A stretch of DNA of 64,000 nt from Kangiella koreensis DSM 16069 (GCF_000024085.1 NC_013166.1:806001-870000), one strand, 5' to 3'; positions 28,712 to 38,549 are shown, numbered from the stretch's first letter. A program made the numbers and translations. Notes: generated from the sequence alone by a model not told the origin.

Positions 28712-29866
28712 ATGAGTCAGAAAGATAAATTAGTGATTTTCGATACCACCTTGCGTGATGGTGAGCAAAGCCCCGGTGCGTCAATGGACAAAGAAGAAAA
28801 ACTGGAAATCGCTAAACAATTAGAATTAATGAAAGTTGATGTTATTGAAGCCGGTTTTGCGATTGCAAGCCCCGGCGACTTTGAGGCGGTTAAACTGGTT
28901 GCTGATAATATCAAAGACAGTACCATCTGTTCGCTTTCTCGCGCCATGGAAAAAGACATCCAGGCTGCGGGTGATGCACTTAAGGGGGCTAATTCTGGTC
29001 GTATTCATACCTTTATTGCTACTTCGCCATTGCATATGAAGCATAAGTTGCAAATGGAACCTGAGCAGGTGATTGAGCATGCAGTGAGATCGGTTAAGTT
29101 CGCGCGTGGCTTGTGTGATGACGTTGAGTTCTCGTGTGAAGATGCCGGTCGTTCAGATTTGGACTTTATGTGCAAAATCATAGAACAGGTGATAAACGCT
29201 GGTGCTCGCACGATTAATATCCCTGATACTGTAGGCTATAACCTACCCGATCAGTACGCTAATACCATTGAGCAATTAATTCAGCGCATTCCTAATTCTG
29301 ACAAAGCCATTTTCTCCGTTCACTGTCATAACGATCTGGGGCTTGCTGTTGCGAACTCTCTGGCCGCGGTGCAAAAAGGTGCGCGTCAGGTTGAGTGTAC
29401 GATTAATGGCCTGGGTGAGCGTGCTGGTAATGCTTCTTTAGAAGAAGTGGTTATGGCGATTAAGACGCGTCCTGATTACTTTGATGTTGAAGTGGATATT
29501 GATACCCGCCACATTGTGCCTACTTCACAATTAGTATCTAAAATTACCGGCTTTGCGGTGCAACCAAATAAGGCAATTGTCGGTGACAATGCTTTTGCAC
29601 ACGAATCAGGCATTCATCAGGATGGTGTTCTAAAGCATCGCGAAACTTATGAAATCATGCGCGCCGAAGATGTGGGCTGGGCCAATAACCGTATGGTTTT
29701 AGGCAAGCACTCTGGACGTAACGCGTTCAAAAGCCATTTAGCACAATTGGGTGTACAGTTTGATAACAGCGATGATTTACATGACGCCTTTGTTGCTTTC
29801 AAAAAGTTAGCCGATCAGAAGCATGACATTCTTGATGAAGATTTATTGTCACTGATTAAGCGATAA
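28712..29866 (+). CDS. leuA: 2-isopropylmalate synthase-type enzyme lacking the regulatory domain
   Basis: The 384-residue protein is a DmpA/homocitrate-type TIM-barrel synthase very close to Leu[34 protein letters not shown], the metal-binding [30 protein letters not shown] and [17 protein letters not shown] are all present. LeuA condenses acetyl-CoA with 2-oxoisovalerate. Typical LeuA has about 520 residues with a C-terminal leucine-binding domain. Here the frame stops cleanly after the linker ([12 protein letters not shown]), with no remnant of that domain before the next gene, so feedback control by leucine is probably absent. No leuBCD genes are nearby. GGAG lies 10 bases before the ATG. 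A related acyl-condensing role cannot be excluded. Confidence 0.82.
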   Translation: MSQKDKLVIFDTTLRDGEQSPGASMDKEEKLEIAKQLELMKVDVIEAGFAIASPGDFEAVKLVADNIKDSTICSLSRAMEKDIQAAGDALKGANSGRIHTFIATSPLHMKHKLQMEPEQVIEHAVRSVKFARGLCDDVEFSCEDAGRSDLDFMCKIIEQVINAGARTINIPDTVGYNLPDQYANTIEQLIQRIPNSDKAIFSVHCHNDLGLAVANSLAAVQKGARQVECTINGLGERAGNASLEEVVMAIKTRPDYFDVEVDIDTRHIVPTSQLVSKITGFAVQPNKAIVGDNAFAHESGIHQDGVLKHRETYEIMRAEDVGWANNRMVLGKHSGRNAFKSHLAQLGVQFDNSDDLHDAFVAFKKLADQKHDILDEDLLSLIKR

Positions 29867-29882
29867 AAGGTATTCATTAGTG

Positions 29883-30374
29883 ATGTCGAGCTGGAATCGT
29901 TCGTATCTTGAAGCAATGAGTGTTCCTGTCTGGGTTTCCAGGCAGGAAGCTATTGCTAATATTGTTACTGAGCCTGCGGAGGCAGAAGTCGCTACAAAGG
30001 CCGATGGACAGCTTGAACAAGAGACAACTCTTGGCTTTGTTTCGGTGGTCGGTGATATGCAGGCTAAAATCTGCATTCTGGTCACTGCGGACCAAGATTT
30101 ACAGCAAGCAAAAAGTAATTTCCTATTATTGGCGCAAGCCTGGAAGCAATGGCAAGACACAGACTTACCATTAACTTTGCTGCAATTAGTCGAGCAAGAT
30201 CATTCGACGGAAAATGCAGAGCCAATTAATGACCTCAAGGAAAAGCAATTACTGCTTGCTTCAAGTCAATCATTAGAATTACCCCATCTTACCGTTAAAC
30301 CAGCTCCAACTTTAAACTGGCAGTCTGCCAGTGATAAGAAGGCCTGGTGGCAACTGATACAGCAGCTTGTTTAG
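29883..30374 (+). CDS. holD: putative DNA polymerase III psi subunit (HolD-like)
   Basis: The 163-residue product resembles HolD weakly. It has an N-terminal SWNRSYLEAMSVPVWVSRQ segment, comparable to the beginning of psi that contacts SSB/chi. A hydrophobic AKICILVTADQDL strand and a C-terminal KKAWWQLIQQL helix follow, the last like the ARAALWQQI helix of E. coli HolD. HolD sequences are poorly conserved, so the main support is position: it lies directly before rimI, as in enteric bacteria. Psi links the chi subunit to the clamp-loader. The ATG at 29883 is preferred over a GTG one codon earlier. It is 16 bases after leuA, so the two could be co-transcribed. Confidence 0.5.
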   Translation: MSSWNRSYLEAMSVPVWVSRQEAIANIVTEPAEAEVATKADGQLEQETTLGFVSVVGDMQAKICILVTADQDLQQAKSNFLLLAQAWKQWQDTDLPLTLLQLVEQDHSTENAEPINDLKEKQLLLASSQSLELPHLTVKPAPTLNWQSASDKKAWWQLIQQLV

Positions 30375-30427
30375 TTGTCGCTGGTTTGCAACATTTCTAT
30401 TGTCGATCTTAACTAAAGCATAGTTAG

Positions 30428-30886
30428 ATGTTCTATCCTGATAATGAATACCATATTCGTCAGTTAACCGAAGCTGACCTGGCGCAAGTATGCTCGATTG
30501 AAAAAAGAGCCTATACCATTGCTTGGACTGATAAGGTTCATGCTGAGTGTGTTGAATCAGGCTATCCCAGCCTGATATTAAAGCAGGGAGGTGCAATAGT
30601 TGGTTATGCCATATTTAATTACCTGTATGACGAATGCCACCTGATGAATATTGTCACAGACCCCAACTTTCAGGGGTTGGGTGTTGCTACAAGGCTGATA
30701 AAAGCTATGTATGACAAGGCAAGAAAGTCAGGCATGGTTAAAGTAATTCTGGAAGTGCGGGAATCAAACACGATTGCCATTGAGTTTTATCATAAGCAAG
30801 GCTTTGCCGAGATTGGATTGCGCAAAAACTATTATAAAACGACGGATGGTCAGGAAGACGCTTTAGTGATGGAGCTTATTCTTTAA
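30428..30886 (+). CDS. rimI: ribosomal protein S18-alanine N-acetyltransferase
   Basis: RimI acetylates the N-terminal alanine of ribosomal protein S18. The 152-residue GNAT protein has IRQLTEADLAQVCSIEKRAY at its start, the MNIVTDPNFQGLGVATRLI acetyl-CoA loop (motif A, with the Q/R-x-x-G-x-A pattern), and the RESNTIAIEFYHKQGFAEIGLRKNYY segment that is diagnostic for RimI, including the YY-containing tail used in catalysis. It follows the HolD-like gene by 53 bases, the conserved holD-rimI order, and converges with the long c-di-GMP gene 5 bases beyond. Confidence 0.9.
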   Translation: MFYPDNEYHIRQLTEADLAQVCSIEKRAYTIAWTDKVHAECVESGYPSLILKQGGAIVGYAIFNYLYDECHLMNIVTDPNFQGLGVATRLIKAMYDKARKSGMVKVILEVRESNTIAIEFYHKQGFAEIGLRKNYYKTTDGQEDALVMELIL

Positions 30887-30891
30887 GGTTG

Positions 30892-33800
30892 CTAGGTTTC
30901 TTGCGTCTTTTGTAACTCATGACTTTTCAAAAACTGTTCAAATTGTTCAGTGACGAGTGGGCGACTGTACCAATAGCCCTGCATTTCTTCACAACCTTTT
31001 TTACGTAAAAAATCTAGCTGTTCTTGCGTTTCAACCCCTTCGGCAATCGTCGTTTTGTGCAGGCTATGCGCCATTTGAATAATGGCTGTAACAATCGCCT
31101 GGTCATCAATGTCAGTGACAATATCTTTAATAAAAGATTGATCGATTTTGAGTTTGTGTACGGCGAATTTTTTAAGATAGCTCATGGAGGAATAACCGGT
31201 TCCAAAATCATCAATTGAAACTTTAAAACCCGCGCGACTTAATGCGTCAATGGTGGTGCCTGCAACTTCAGGGTCCTTCAAAGCTACTGCCTCAGTTAAC
31301 TCAACCTCGATATTTTCAGGTACAACTCCAGCTTTACGTACTAAGCTAGTGATTGTTTCGACAAGGTCAGGTTGATGAAATTGTAGTGCTGAAAGATTTA
31401 CAGCGATGATCACTTCCGGTAATCCACGCTCTAACCAGCTTTTTTGTTGCTGCGCTACTTGCTGTATGACCCACTCCCCAATCTGAACTATCAGGCCACT
31501 TTGTTCGGCCAAAGGAATAAACTCGGCAGGTGAGACTGTGCCCCATTCAGGATGCTCCCAACGTAACAGTGCTTCAGCACCAACCATCGAGTTATTACTT
31601 AAACTCATTTGCGGTTGGTAGACTAAATGGAACTGATCATTGGTTAAGGCTTCTTTTAGCGCTATTGATAATTGCAAAGAACGAAGTGAGTGTTCCTGCA
31701 TCTCTTGGGCGAAGAATCTGAATGTATTCCGGCCGTCATGTTTTGCACGATACATCGCGGTTTCTGCGCACATAATTAATTTGTCTGCGCTTTGTCCGTC
31801 ATTTGGTGAAATCGCCAGTCCAATCGATGGGCTGATAGAGAGTATGTGTGAGTTGAACTTAATTTGTCGCTGGACGACTTCGAGAACATTTTTGGCTATT
31901 AATGCTGCTGAGTGCTCATTGGTCAGGGGAAGAACAGCGGCAAAAGTATCGCCTGCGATGCGTGAAATAATGGATTGTTTACCTAATTCAAATCGAAGGC
32001 GATTGGCGACCTCAATTAAAATCAAATCACCGACTTGATGGCCAAGGGAGTCATTGATGGTTTTGAAGTTATCCAGGTCAAGCCACATAACTGTCATGGC
32101 TTGCTTTTGTTTGAAGCTATCGTCCAGTAATTGCTGCAATCTTTCTTCGAGCATTTCACGCTTTAACAAGCCTGTCAGTTGGTCGTAGTTGGAAAGCTGG
32201 TGGATTTTTTCCTCGGCAATTTTCTTGAGAGTAATGTCTTCTTTGTGTGCTACATAATTAATGATTTTCCCCTTATTATTACGAACAGGGTAAATCATGG
32301 CGAATTCAGTGTAATGGGAACCATCTTTACGACGGCTTACTAATTCACCGCGCCAGGCATCACCACGTGCAAGTTGACGCCAGATCATTTTGAAAGTTTT
32401 ATCGGGATCTTGTTCAGCACTAAACTCTATGGGGTTTTTGCCGATAGCTTCTGTTTCAGAGAAACCAGTGGTTTCTATAAAGGCTTTGTTGACATATTGA
32501 ATATTACCATCAGTGTCAGTAATAAGAACAGGGTAAGGGTTCTGATCGATACCGGTTGATAAGCGGCGGATTGTCGCGTCTTGCCAGCTTTGTTTGGTAA
32601 GACTCCAGATGGTATTGGCCAGAATCTGTAAGGTCTCTACATCTTGAGCTGTGTAGTCTGACTCTTTGTTGCCTACACCGACCATCATAGTGACTTTGTC
32701 GTTATCAATTACCGGCAAACTAATCAGCCTTTTAAGATGGGCATGGCCTTCAGGCAGCCCTTTCTTATCGCTGGCAGTTTTATAATCATTGATGACAACT
32801 GGTCGTTTGTTGCGAATCGCATCAGCCCAAATTCCCGCCTGATCAATCGGATAATGGTTTTCAAAATTGGCAGTGCAGTGATGAGCCAGGGTGCTGGTTG
32901 ACCAGGTGACGATCTTGATGGTTTTCTGTGAGTCATCAATAAAGTGAATGAACGCAATAGAACTATTTGTCAGGTTCTCTGCTATGTCTACACTATGCTG
33001 CATGAAGTAGCGCTCTCCACCAATGTGCAGATGGTTTTGCAATTCTAATAAGTGCTTATTAAGTTTTGCCTCATGAGCGATATGCTGTTCGATGTTTATA
33101 GTGCTTGTTATATCACGCGATAGAATTAGAAATGTTGACGGCTGGTCAAGATGACCTTTCTTACGTGAGATTGATAACTCAAATGTGCGCACCCCACTGG
33201 GAACCTGGAGCTCAATTCGTGTGCCTTGAGAGCGGCCAATTTGGCCAGCTGTTTCTATTGCTTGCATGCATCGCTTAGCATTCTCCTTATCCATAATTTC
33301 CTTGATGTTGCTACCGATTAATTTTTCTTCTCTCCTGAGAAGTAACTCAGGGTTTGCTGAGTGAATATCGAGATAGTTACCTTTCGCATCAACTTCAATT
33401 AACAGATCCGGTAGTGCATTCAGGGTCGCCGACAACTTGGACTGTAGTTGACTCATTTTCATAAAAGGGCTTTGGATTGCTTCGACAAATAATGCACGAT
33501 ATAAAAAGCTAAAGGCAAAGATTTTATAAATGTGCCCAATCAGGTTGTACAAGTCTGAAACGTTGGCATAGAGGGTAAAAAAGAATTCACTCATTGCCAT
33601 AGTAATGGCCGCTGCAACTAGCCAGTTGGCGCCAAACTCACGGATATTGTTGAGCTGATTAATGAACAAGAATGCTGCTACCAGGTAAAGCCCAATCAGG
33701 AGGTACTCAGATATAACTTTAAACTGAGTTAAGCCTTCAACATTTGAGTATGTATCGGGAACAGAGTCTGGAAAATATAAAAACCAGAAGTGAAACAAAC

Positions 33801-34278
33801 CGACAGTCATTAAAGTGAGTGCCAGCCAGAAGTATCTCGACAGTTTTGCTAGCTTACGCTCGAAGTTTAACGTGATAGTGGCGACTAATAGTATGGCAAA
33901 AGCTATGGTAAAACGGGCTGCTAACCAAAAGTTAATGGCCTTTTCAGGACCGCTTGGGGTGACAAAGTCAGGCATCCCCTGATAAGAGATAGTGTGGGTT
34001 AAATCCAAAAGTGCCACTCCAAGCGCTCCGCAGCCTAAAATGATGACTTTGGTGGTTGGCTGAAACTTCTGCGTGACCCAGGCTATACCAAACACCATAG
34101 ATGCTACAGCAATAGATATGACTTCAAGGGCAGTATGAAGTGGCAGGTAAGAGGCGAGACCTTTACTAACATCGGGAGCTGGCAGGACGATAACAACGCC
34201 CAGCGAAATGACTAAAGCAATAACCCAAGTTGAGACCGCATGGTCAGAGTTTTGAAACTTTCTGTGTCTTGAAAGCAT
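30892..34278 (-). CDS. MASE3-PAS-GAF-PAS-GGDEF-EAL c-di-GMP phosphodiesterase
   Basis: The 1128-residue membrane sensor starts with a MASE3 domain of about eight helices (residues about 18-270). It continues with a PAS domain (275-400), a GAF domain (405-570), a second PAS/PAC (575-695), GGDEF (700-865) and EAL (880-1120). The GGDEF signature is degenerate, AGDTF at 775-779, so cyclase activity is unlikely; it may bind GTP as a regulatory module. The EAL half looks active: EALLRW (Glu902), NLSALQF, ELTEA, DDFGTGYSS, KIDQSF and EGVET are all conserved. It should hydrolyse c-di-GMP at the inner membrane in response to a ligand. The gene stands alone, convergent with rimI. Confidence 0.92.
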   Translation of the reverse strand: MLSRHRKFQNSDHAVSTWVIALVISLGVVIVLPAPDVSKGLASYLPLHTALEVISIAVASMVFGIAWVTQKFQPTTKVIILGCGALGVALLDLTHTISYQGMPDFVTPSGPEKAINFWLAARFTIAFAILLVATITLNFERKLAKLSRYFWLALTLMTVGLFHFWFLYFPDSVPDTYSNVEGLTQFKVISEYLLIGLYLVAAFLFINQLNNIREFGANWLVAAAITMAMSEFFFTLYANVSDLYNLIGHIYKIFAFSFLYRALFVEAIQSPFMKMSQLQSKLSATLNALPDLLIEVDAKGNYLDIHSANPELLLRREEKLIGSNIKEIMDKENAKRCMQAIETAGQIGRSQGTRIELQVPSGVRTFELSISRKKGHLDQPSTFLILSRDITSTINIEQHIAHEAKLNKHLLELQNHLHIGGERYFMQHSVDIAENLTNSSIAFIHFIDDSQKTIKIVTWSTSTLAHHCTANFENHYPIDQAGIWADAIRNKRPVVINDYKTASDKKGLPEGHAHLKRLISLPVIDNDKVTMMVGVGNKESDYTAQDVETLQILANTIWSLTKQSWQDATIRRLSTGIDQNPYPVLITDTDGNIQYVNKAFIETTGFSETEAIGKNPIEFSAEQDPDKTFKMIWRQLARGDAWRGELVSRRKDGSHYTEFAMIYPVRNNKGKIINYVAHKEDITLKKIAEEKIHQLSNYDQLTGLLKREMLEERLQQLLDDSFKQKQAMTVMWLDLDNFKTINDSLGHQVGDLILIEVANRLRFELGKQSIISRIAGDTFAAVLPLTNEHSAALIAKNVLEVVQRQIKFNSHILSISPSIGLAISPNDGQSADKLIMCAETAMYRAKHDGRNTFRFFAQEMQEHSLRSLQLSIALKEALTNDQFHLVYQPQMSLSNNSMVGAEALLRWEHPEWGTVSPAEFIPLAEQSGLIVQIGEWVIQQVAQQQKSWLERGLPEVIIAVNLSALQFHQPDLVETITSLVRKAGVVPENIEVELTEAVALKDPEVAGTTIDALSRAGFKVSIDDFGTGYSSMSYLKKFAVHKLKIDQSFIKDIVTDIDDQAIVTAIIQMAHSLHKTTIAEGVETQEQLDFLRKKGCEEMQGYWYSRPLVTEQFEQFLKSHELQKTQET

Positions 34279-34561
34279 AAACTTTGGGCTATCCCCTTAC
34301 TCGAAAGGTAGTCATGAGCGTAATTTCCTGTAGAGTTTGAACAGGAAGCGACCCCATATAATGTCTTTTATAGCAGTAAATTAGATAATGCTCAACTAAA
34401 CTCATTGCTACAGAGTTTAAATAGTGAGCAGCCAGGTTAGTCTGGCGGTTTTTTAGAGCTATAACGGTGTCGTTCTCCGGTGGCTTATTTGGGGTTCTAA
34501 CTTGACAGACGCGTGTAAATCACTAGCCTAAGGACTAATTTCCAGGCTTTATTGGCACAGT
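34279..34561. other. intergenic region between c-di-GMP gene and channel gene
   Basis: These 283 bases separate two divergent genes and must contain their promoters. I see no strong -35/-10 pair, dyad or small gene that I would defend. Confidence 0.4.
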
Positions 34562-35866
34562 ATGCAACAACAATTTACAGAATGGTTAAAAAAACATGGC
34601 GTTGAGTTTTCGGATGTAACGGGACTTATTTCGGTTTTAGGACTAATTGTTCTGATCTCGCTTGTCGTTCATGTGATCCTGCACAGGGTCGTTTTGCGGT
34701 TTATTGAGAACAGGGCGCGGAAATCGGAGAAGCTTTGGAAGCGTTCATTATTTGAAAACAAGCTATTTAACCGTTTTGCCTTAATGATTCAGGGCATCAT
34801 CATTTATATCCAGGCGGGGCTTTGGTTAACGCCGGACTCTGTAGCGTTGAACTGGGTGCAAACCTTATCACTATTGTGGATTCAACTGTTCGCATTGTTG
34901 ACCATTTTCTCTTTCCTTGATGCGCTCTATTTAATGGGGCAAAAGAAAACAGAAACCAGAGCCTTACCGCTTAAGGGTATTTTCCAAAGCATAAAAATTG
35001 TTGCTGTGCTTGTCATTGGCATCTTTGTGATATCTATCTTGGTGGGCAAATCTCCGTTATTAATTCTTAGTGGCCTGGGTGCCATGACTGCAGTGGTCAT
35101 GTTGGTGTTTAAGGATCCTATTCTCGGTTTGGTTGCGGGCATTCAATTATCAGCGAACAATATGCTAGAAGTGGGTGATTGGTTGGAAATGCCTCAATAC
35201 GGTGCGGATGGCGATGTAATTGAAATCGCTTTAACTACAGTAAAAGTTCGAAACTGGGATAAGACCATTACTACGGTCCCTACCTATGCGTTGATATCGA
35301 ATTCGTTTAAGAATTGGCGCGGTATGATGGAGGCCGGTGGTCGCCGAATTAAACGTTCGGTGTTGATTGATTCTACCAGTGTTGAGTTTATGTCCGATGA
35401 TGTCATTCAGCGATTGAATCACTCGAAACTGTTAGCGCCCTATCTGCAGCAGAAGCTGGAAGAGGTTAATCAATATAATCAAGAGAACGGCCTTGATATG
35501 TCTTTTCGGATAAATGGTCGACGTCTGACTAACCTAGGCACTTTTAGAGCCTATTTGCTGAGTTATTTAAAAAGTCATCCGCAAATTCATCAAGAACTTA
35601 CCCTGATGGTTCGTCAGCTTGAAGCTTCTGCTAATGGTATTCCGTTAGAAGTTTATGCTTTCACCAAGACTACAGACTGGGCTGCTTACGAGGGCATCCA
35701 ATCGGATATTTTTGACCATATTTTTGCGGTACTACCTGAGTTCGGATTAAGAGTTCATCAGTCACCGACCGGTTATGATGTACGCTCATTAGCTTTGCCC
35801 AAACAGGAGTCGAGCGAAAAGCAGCGAATGAGTGAGCCAGAATCTGGACAAAATAAATCCAGCTAG
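34562..35866 (+). CDS. MscS family mechanosensitive channel (YbdG type)
   Basis: The 434-residue protein has about five membrane helices (residues 20-45, 75-95, 100-125, 140-160 and 170-195) and an MscS pore helix and beta domain. The pore segment SGLGAMTAVVMLVFKDPILGLVAGIQLSANNMLEVGDWLEM matches MscS, and TVKVRNWDKTITTVPTYALISNSFKNWRGM is the conserved cytoplasmic beta domain. The size and the long cytoplasmic C-terminus are like E. coli YbdG (415 residues). It should release solutes during hypo-osmotic shock. The start ATG lacks a clear ribosome binding site. It ends 90 bases before prfC and has no obvious partner gene. Confidence 0.9.
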   Translation: MQQQFTEWLKKHGVEFSDVTGLISVLGLIVLISLVVHVILHRVVLRFIENRARKSEKLWKRSLFENKLFNRFALMIQGIIIYIQAGLWLTPDSVALNWVQTLSLLWIQLFALLTIFSFLDALYLMGQKKTETRALPLKGIFQSIKIVAVLVIGIFVISILVGKSPLLILSGLGAMTAVVMLVFKDPILGLVAGIQLSANNMLEVGDWLEMPQYGADGDVIEIALTTVKVRNWDKTITTVPTYALISNSFKNWRGMMEAGGRRIKRSVLIDSTSVEFMSDDVIQRLNHSKLLAPYLQQKLEEVNQYNQENGLDMSFRINGRRLTNLGTFRAYLLSYLKSHPQIHQELTLMVRQLEASANGIPLEVYAFTKTTDWAAYEGIQSDIFDHIFAVLPEFGLRVHQSPTGYDVRSLALPKQESSEKQRMSEPESGQNKSS

Positions 35867-35889
35867 AACCTCTGGAAGCTATAACATCT

Positions 35890-35917
35890 GGCGGCAAAAC
35901 AGCTTATAATTGCCGCC
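35890..35917 (+). promoter_or_regulatory. hairpin with embedded TATAAT upstream of prfC
   Basis: GGCGGCAA (35890-35897) pairs perfectly with TTGCCGCC (35910-35917), and a consensus -10 hexamer TATAAT occupies 35905-35910 at the loop edge. It is either the prfC promoter with an overlapping dyad or a terminator of the channel gene. A short T-poor tail argues against a strong terminator. Confidence 0.5.
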
Positions 35918-35956
35918 TTATTGCTTCCGACACACGTTTCAACTTAAGAGAGTCGC

Positions 35957-37546
35957 ATGTCCAAAACTGATTCAAAAATGGTGTCTCAAATCGAGAATCG
36001 CCGTACATTTGCTATTATTTCGCACCCAGATGCGGGTAAAACCACCATTACCGAGAAGGTATTGTTATTCGGCAACCAGATCCAGGAAGCGGGTGTGGTG
36101 AAAGGTCGTGGTGGCAAGCATGCAACTTCGGACTGGATGGAGCTTGAAAAACAGCGTGGCATTTCGGTGACCACTTCAGTGATGCAGTTTCCTTATGGCG
36201 GTCGTACGGTAAATTTATTGGATACCCCAGGTCACGAAGATTTCTCTGAGGATACTTATCGTACATTGACCGCGGTGGACTCTGCGTTGATGGTTATTGA
36301 CGCCGCAAAAGGTGTAGAAGCGAGAACCATTAAGTTAATGGAAGTGTGTCGTTTGCGTGATACGCCGATTATCACTTTTATGAATAAGATGGATCGCGAT
36401 ATTCGAGAGCCTATTGAATTGCTGGATGAAGTAGAGGATGTCTTAAAAATTAATTGTTCGCCAGTCACTTGGCCGATTGGTATGGGTAAGCAATTCAAGG
36501 GTGTTTACCATATCCTGGAAGATAAAACCTATCTCTATCAGTCTGGACTCGGTCATAAAATTCAGGATGTGCGTATTATCGAAGGATTGGATAACCCAGC
36601 GCTTGATGAAGCAGTGGGCTATCTGGCAAAGGATTTGCGCGAAGAGTTGGAGCTGGTGCAGGGCGCTAGTCATGAGTTCGATTTGCAGGAGTTTTTAGAC
36701 GGTAAACTGACCCCAGTATTCTTTGGTACCGCATTGGGTAATTTCGGTGTGAATCATATGCTGGACGGCCTCGTGAAATGGGCGCCATCACCTTTGGCGC
36801 GTGAATCCGATGAGCGTCAGGTTGAAGCGACCGAACCCACATTTACTGCCTTCGTATTTAAAATCCAGGCGAATATGGATCCGCAACATCGTGACCGTAT
36901 CGCTTTTGCTCGAATCTGTAGTGGTAAATACACCAAAGGCATGAAAATGCGTCATGTTCGTCTTAATCGTGATATGACCATCAGCAATGCGCTGACGTTT
37001 CTAGCGGGCGACCGTGAGCATCTTGAAGAAGCCTATGCAGGAGACATCATTGGTTTGCATAATCATGGCACTATCCAGATTGGTGATACTTTCACAGAAG
37101 GCGAAGCGATCAAATTTAAAGGTATTCCAAATTTCGCACCTGAGCTATTCCGTCGCGTACGTTTACGTGATCCATTGAAGAATAAGGCTCTATTGAAAGG
37201 GTTGGTACAGTTATCAGAAGAAGGTGCCACTCAGGTGTTCCGCCCACAAACTTCTAATGATTTAGTGCTTGGCGCAGTGGGTGTGTTACAGTTTGACGTG
37301 GTTGCACATCGCCTGAAAAACGAATATAAAGTGGAATGTATCTATGATCAGGTTAATGTTGCGACTGCCCGCTGGGTTGAGTGTGACGACGAAAAGAAGT
37401 TTGAAGAATTTAAACGTAAGAATGCTGATAACCTGGCATTAGATGGAGGGGACAACTGGACTTATTTAGCACCAACCATGGTTAATTTGAATTTAGCCAT
37501 TGAGCGTTGGCCAGATGTTCGATTCTTTGAAACGCGCGAGCACTAA
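35957..37546 (+). CDS. prfC: peptide chain release factor 3
   Basis: RF3 is a translational GTPase that recycles RF1/RF2 from the ribosome after termination. The 529-residue protein has the same length as E. coli PrfC. GTPase motifs are clear: G1 [13 protein letters not shown], the switch region [23 protein letters not shown]3 [14 protein letters not shown] and G4 NKMDRD. The later domains include the conserved [17 protein letters not shown] and [21 protein letters not shown] precedes the ATG. A TatD-family gene follows, as in E. coli where yjjV lies close to prfC. Confidence 0.97.
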   Translation: MSKTDSKMVSQIENRRTFAIISHPDAGKTTITEKVLLFGNQIQEAGVVKGRGGKHATSDWMELEKQRGISVTTSVMQFPYGGRTVNLLDTPGHEDFSEDTYRTLTAVDSALMVIDAAKGVEARTIKLMEVCRLRDTPIITFMNKMDRDIREPIELLDEVEDVLKINCSPVTWPIGMGKQFKGVYHILEDKTYLYQSGLGHKIQDVRIIEGLDNPALDEAVGYLAKDLREELELVQGASHEFDLQEFLDGKLTPVFFGTALGNFGVNHMLDGLVKWAPSPLARESDERQVEATEPTFTAFVFKIQANMDPQHRDRIAFARICSGKYTKGMKMRHVRLNRDMTISNALTFLAGDREHLEEAYAGDIIGLHNHGTIQIGDTFTEGEAIKFKGIPNFAPELFRRVRLRDPLKNKALLKGLVQLSEEGATQVFRPQTSNDLVLGAVGVLQFDVVAHRLKNEYKVECIYDQVNVATARWVECDDEKKFEEFKRKNADNLALDGGDNWTYLAPTMVNLNLAIERWPDVRFFETREH

Positions 37547-37598
37547 ATCAGACACGCTCTAAATCAGTTGCTCCAACGGAAAGGGTAGAGAATATAGG

Positions 37599-38396
37599 AT
37601 GTTCAAACCAAAGCACAAAGAACCGGAAATTAAACTTTTCGATAGTCATTGCCATCTCGACTTCCCGGTTTTTGATAAAGATCGGGAAGTCATTCTCAGT
37701 AATTTGCATAAAGTTGGAATTGAAGGTGTTTTGATTCCAGGTGTTACTCAAGATAAATGGCGGAACTTGCGTCAGCTTGCGGCATTGAGGCCAGACGTTC
37801 ATGTGGCTCTAGGCTTGCATCCGATGTTTCTCAAAGAACACAAGAAACAGCATCTTCATGATCTTGAGTTAGCGGTTACTGTCAATAACCTTTCTGCCAT
37901 TGGTGAGATTGGTCTTGATTATTATGAGAAAGAGGTGGATCGTAAAAACCAGATAGCGTTGTTCAAAGCGCAAGTTGAAATTGCTAAGTCTGCCAAATTA
38001 CCTGTTATCCTCCACGTAAGGAAATCCCACGAAGATATTTTGCTATATCTCAAAACATTACACTTTGAGCATGGTGGGATTGTGCATGCGTTTAATGGCA
38101 GTTTGGAGCAGGCCAAGCGCTATCGAGACTTTGGCTTTAAGTTGGGGTTTGGCGGTGCTGTCACCTACCCGAGAGCGGTTAAATTACGGTCTCTAGCTGC
38201 AGAACTACCTTTATCTGATATAGTTCTGGAAACCGATGCGCCGGATATGAAGCCTTATAATTATAATAAAGATCATAATACACCTCTCAATATATTCCAT
38301 AATTTCAATAGCTTAGTTGAATTAAGGGATGAGTCCGCCCATGAGATTGCTGAGACCACAACTCGCAATAGTAAGCAAGTACTGAGTATAAAGTAG
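37599..38396 (+). CDS. TatD family metal-dependent hydrolase (YjjV-like)
   Basis: The 265-residue TIM-barrel hydrolase has the N-terminal metal motif FDSHCHLDFPVF, a GEIGLDYY glutamate, the histidine in PVILHVRKSHED, VHAFNGSLEQAK and the C-terminal LETDAPDMKP. These residues coordinate two metal ions in TatD nucleases/deoxyribonucleases. Position next to prfC and the sequence suggest orthology to YjjV rather than TatD itself. Substrate is probably DNA or a nucleotide ester, but this is by family only. It lies 52 bases after prfC and may be co-transcribed. It ends before a hairpin that precedes the TonB-dependent receptor gene. Confidence 0.9.
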   Translation: MFKPKHKEPEIKLFDSHCHLDFPVFDKDREVILSNLHKVGIEGVLIPGVTQDKWRNLRQLAALRPDVHVALGLHPMFLKEHKKQHLHDLELAVTVNNLSAIGEIGLDYYEKEVDRKNQIALFKAQVEIAKSAKLPVILHVRKSHEDILLYLKTLHFEHGGIVHAFNGSLEQAKRYRDFGFKLGFGGAVTYPRAVKLRSLAAELPLSDIVLETDAPDMKPYNYNKDHNTPLNIFHNFNSLVELRDESAHEIAETTTRNSKQVLSIK

Positions 38397-38469
38397 TTAA
38401 TATCTCATTATTTCACATTTATCTAAAGACCCTGTTGTTATTGGTTAAGTTTTAAGCTATAACAATTCG

Positions 38470-38496
38470 CGGTTTGGCTTCTAGAAGGCTAAACCG
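38470..38496. repeat. imperfect palindrome upstream of the TonB-dependent receptor gene
   Basis: CGGTTT (38470-38475) and AAACCG (38491-38496) bound a near-palindromic 27-base stretch with TTCTAGAA at the centre. There is no T-tract, so an operator is as likely as a weak terminator of the TatD-family gene. It lies about 55 bases before the receptor start. Confidence 0.4.
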
Positions 38497-38549
38497 TCCT
38501 ATAGCTGAGTTATAAATAAACATAAACTAACAATAACGGGGTTCAAAAA

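Noticed and set aside
28650..28715. Two tiny open frames (ATG 28650 and ATG 28654) that could be a leucine leader peptide before the leuA-like gene
   Set aside because: They contain only one or two leucine codons and no clear attenuator hairpin pair follows, so a leu-type attenuation leader is not supported.
34279..34561. Possible small RNA or gene in the 283-base divergent gap
   Set aside because: No strong promoter-terminator pair, open frame or stable stem could be defended.
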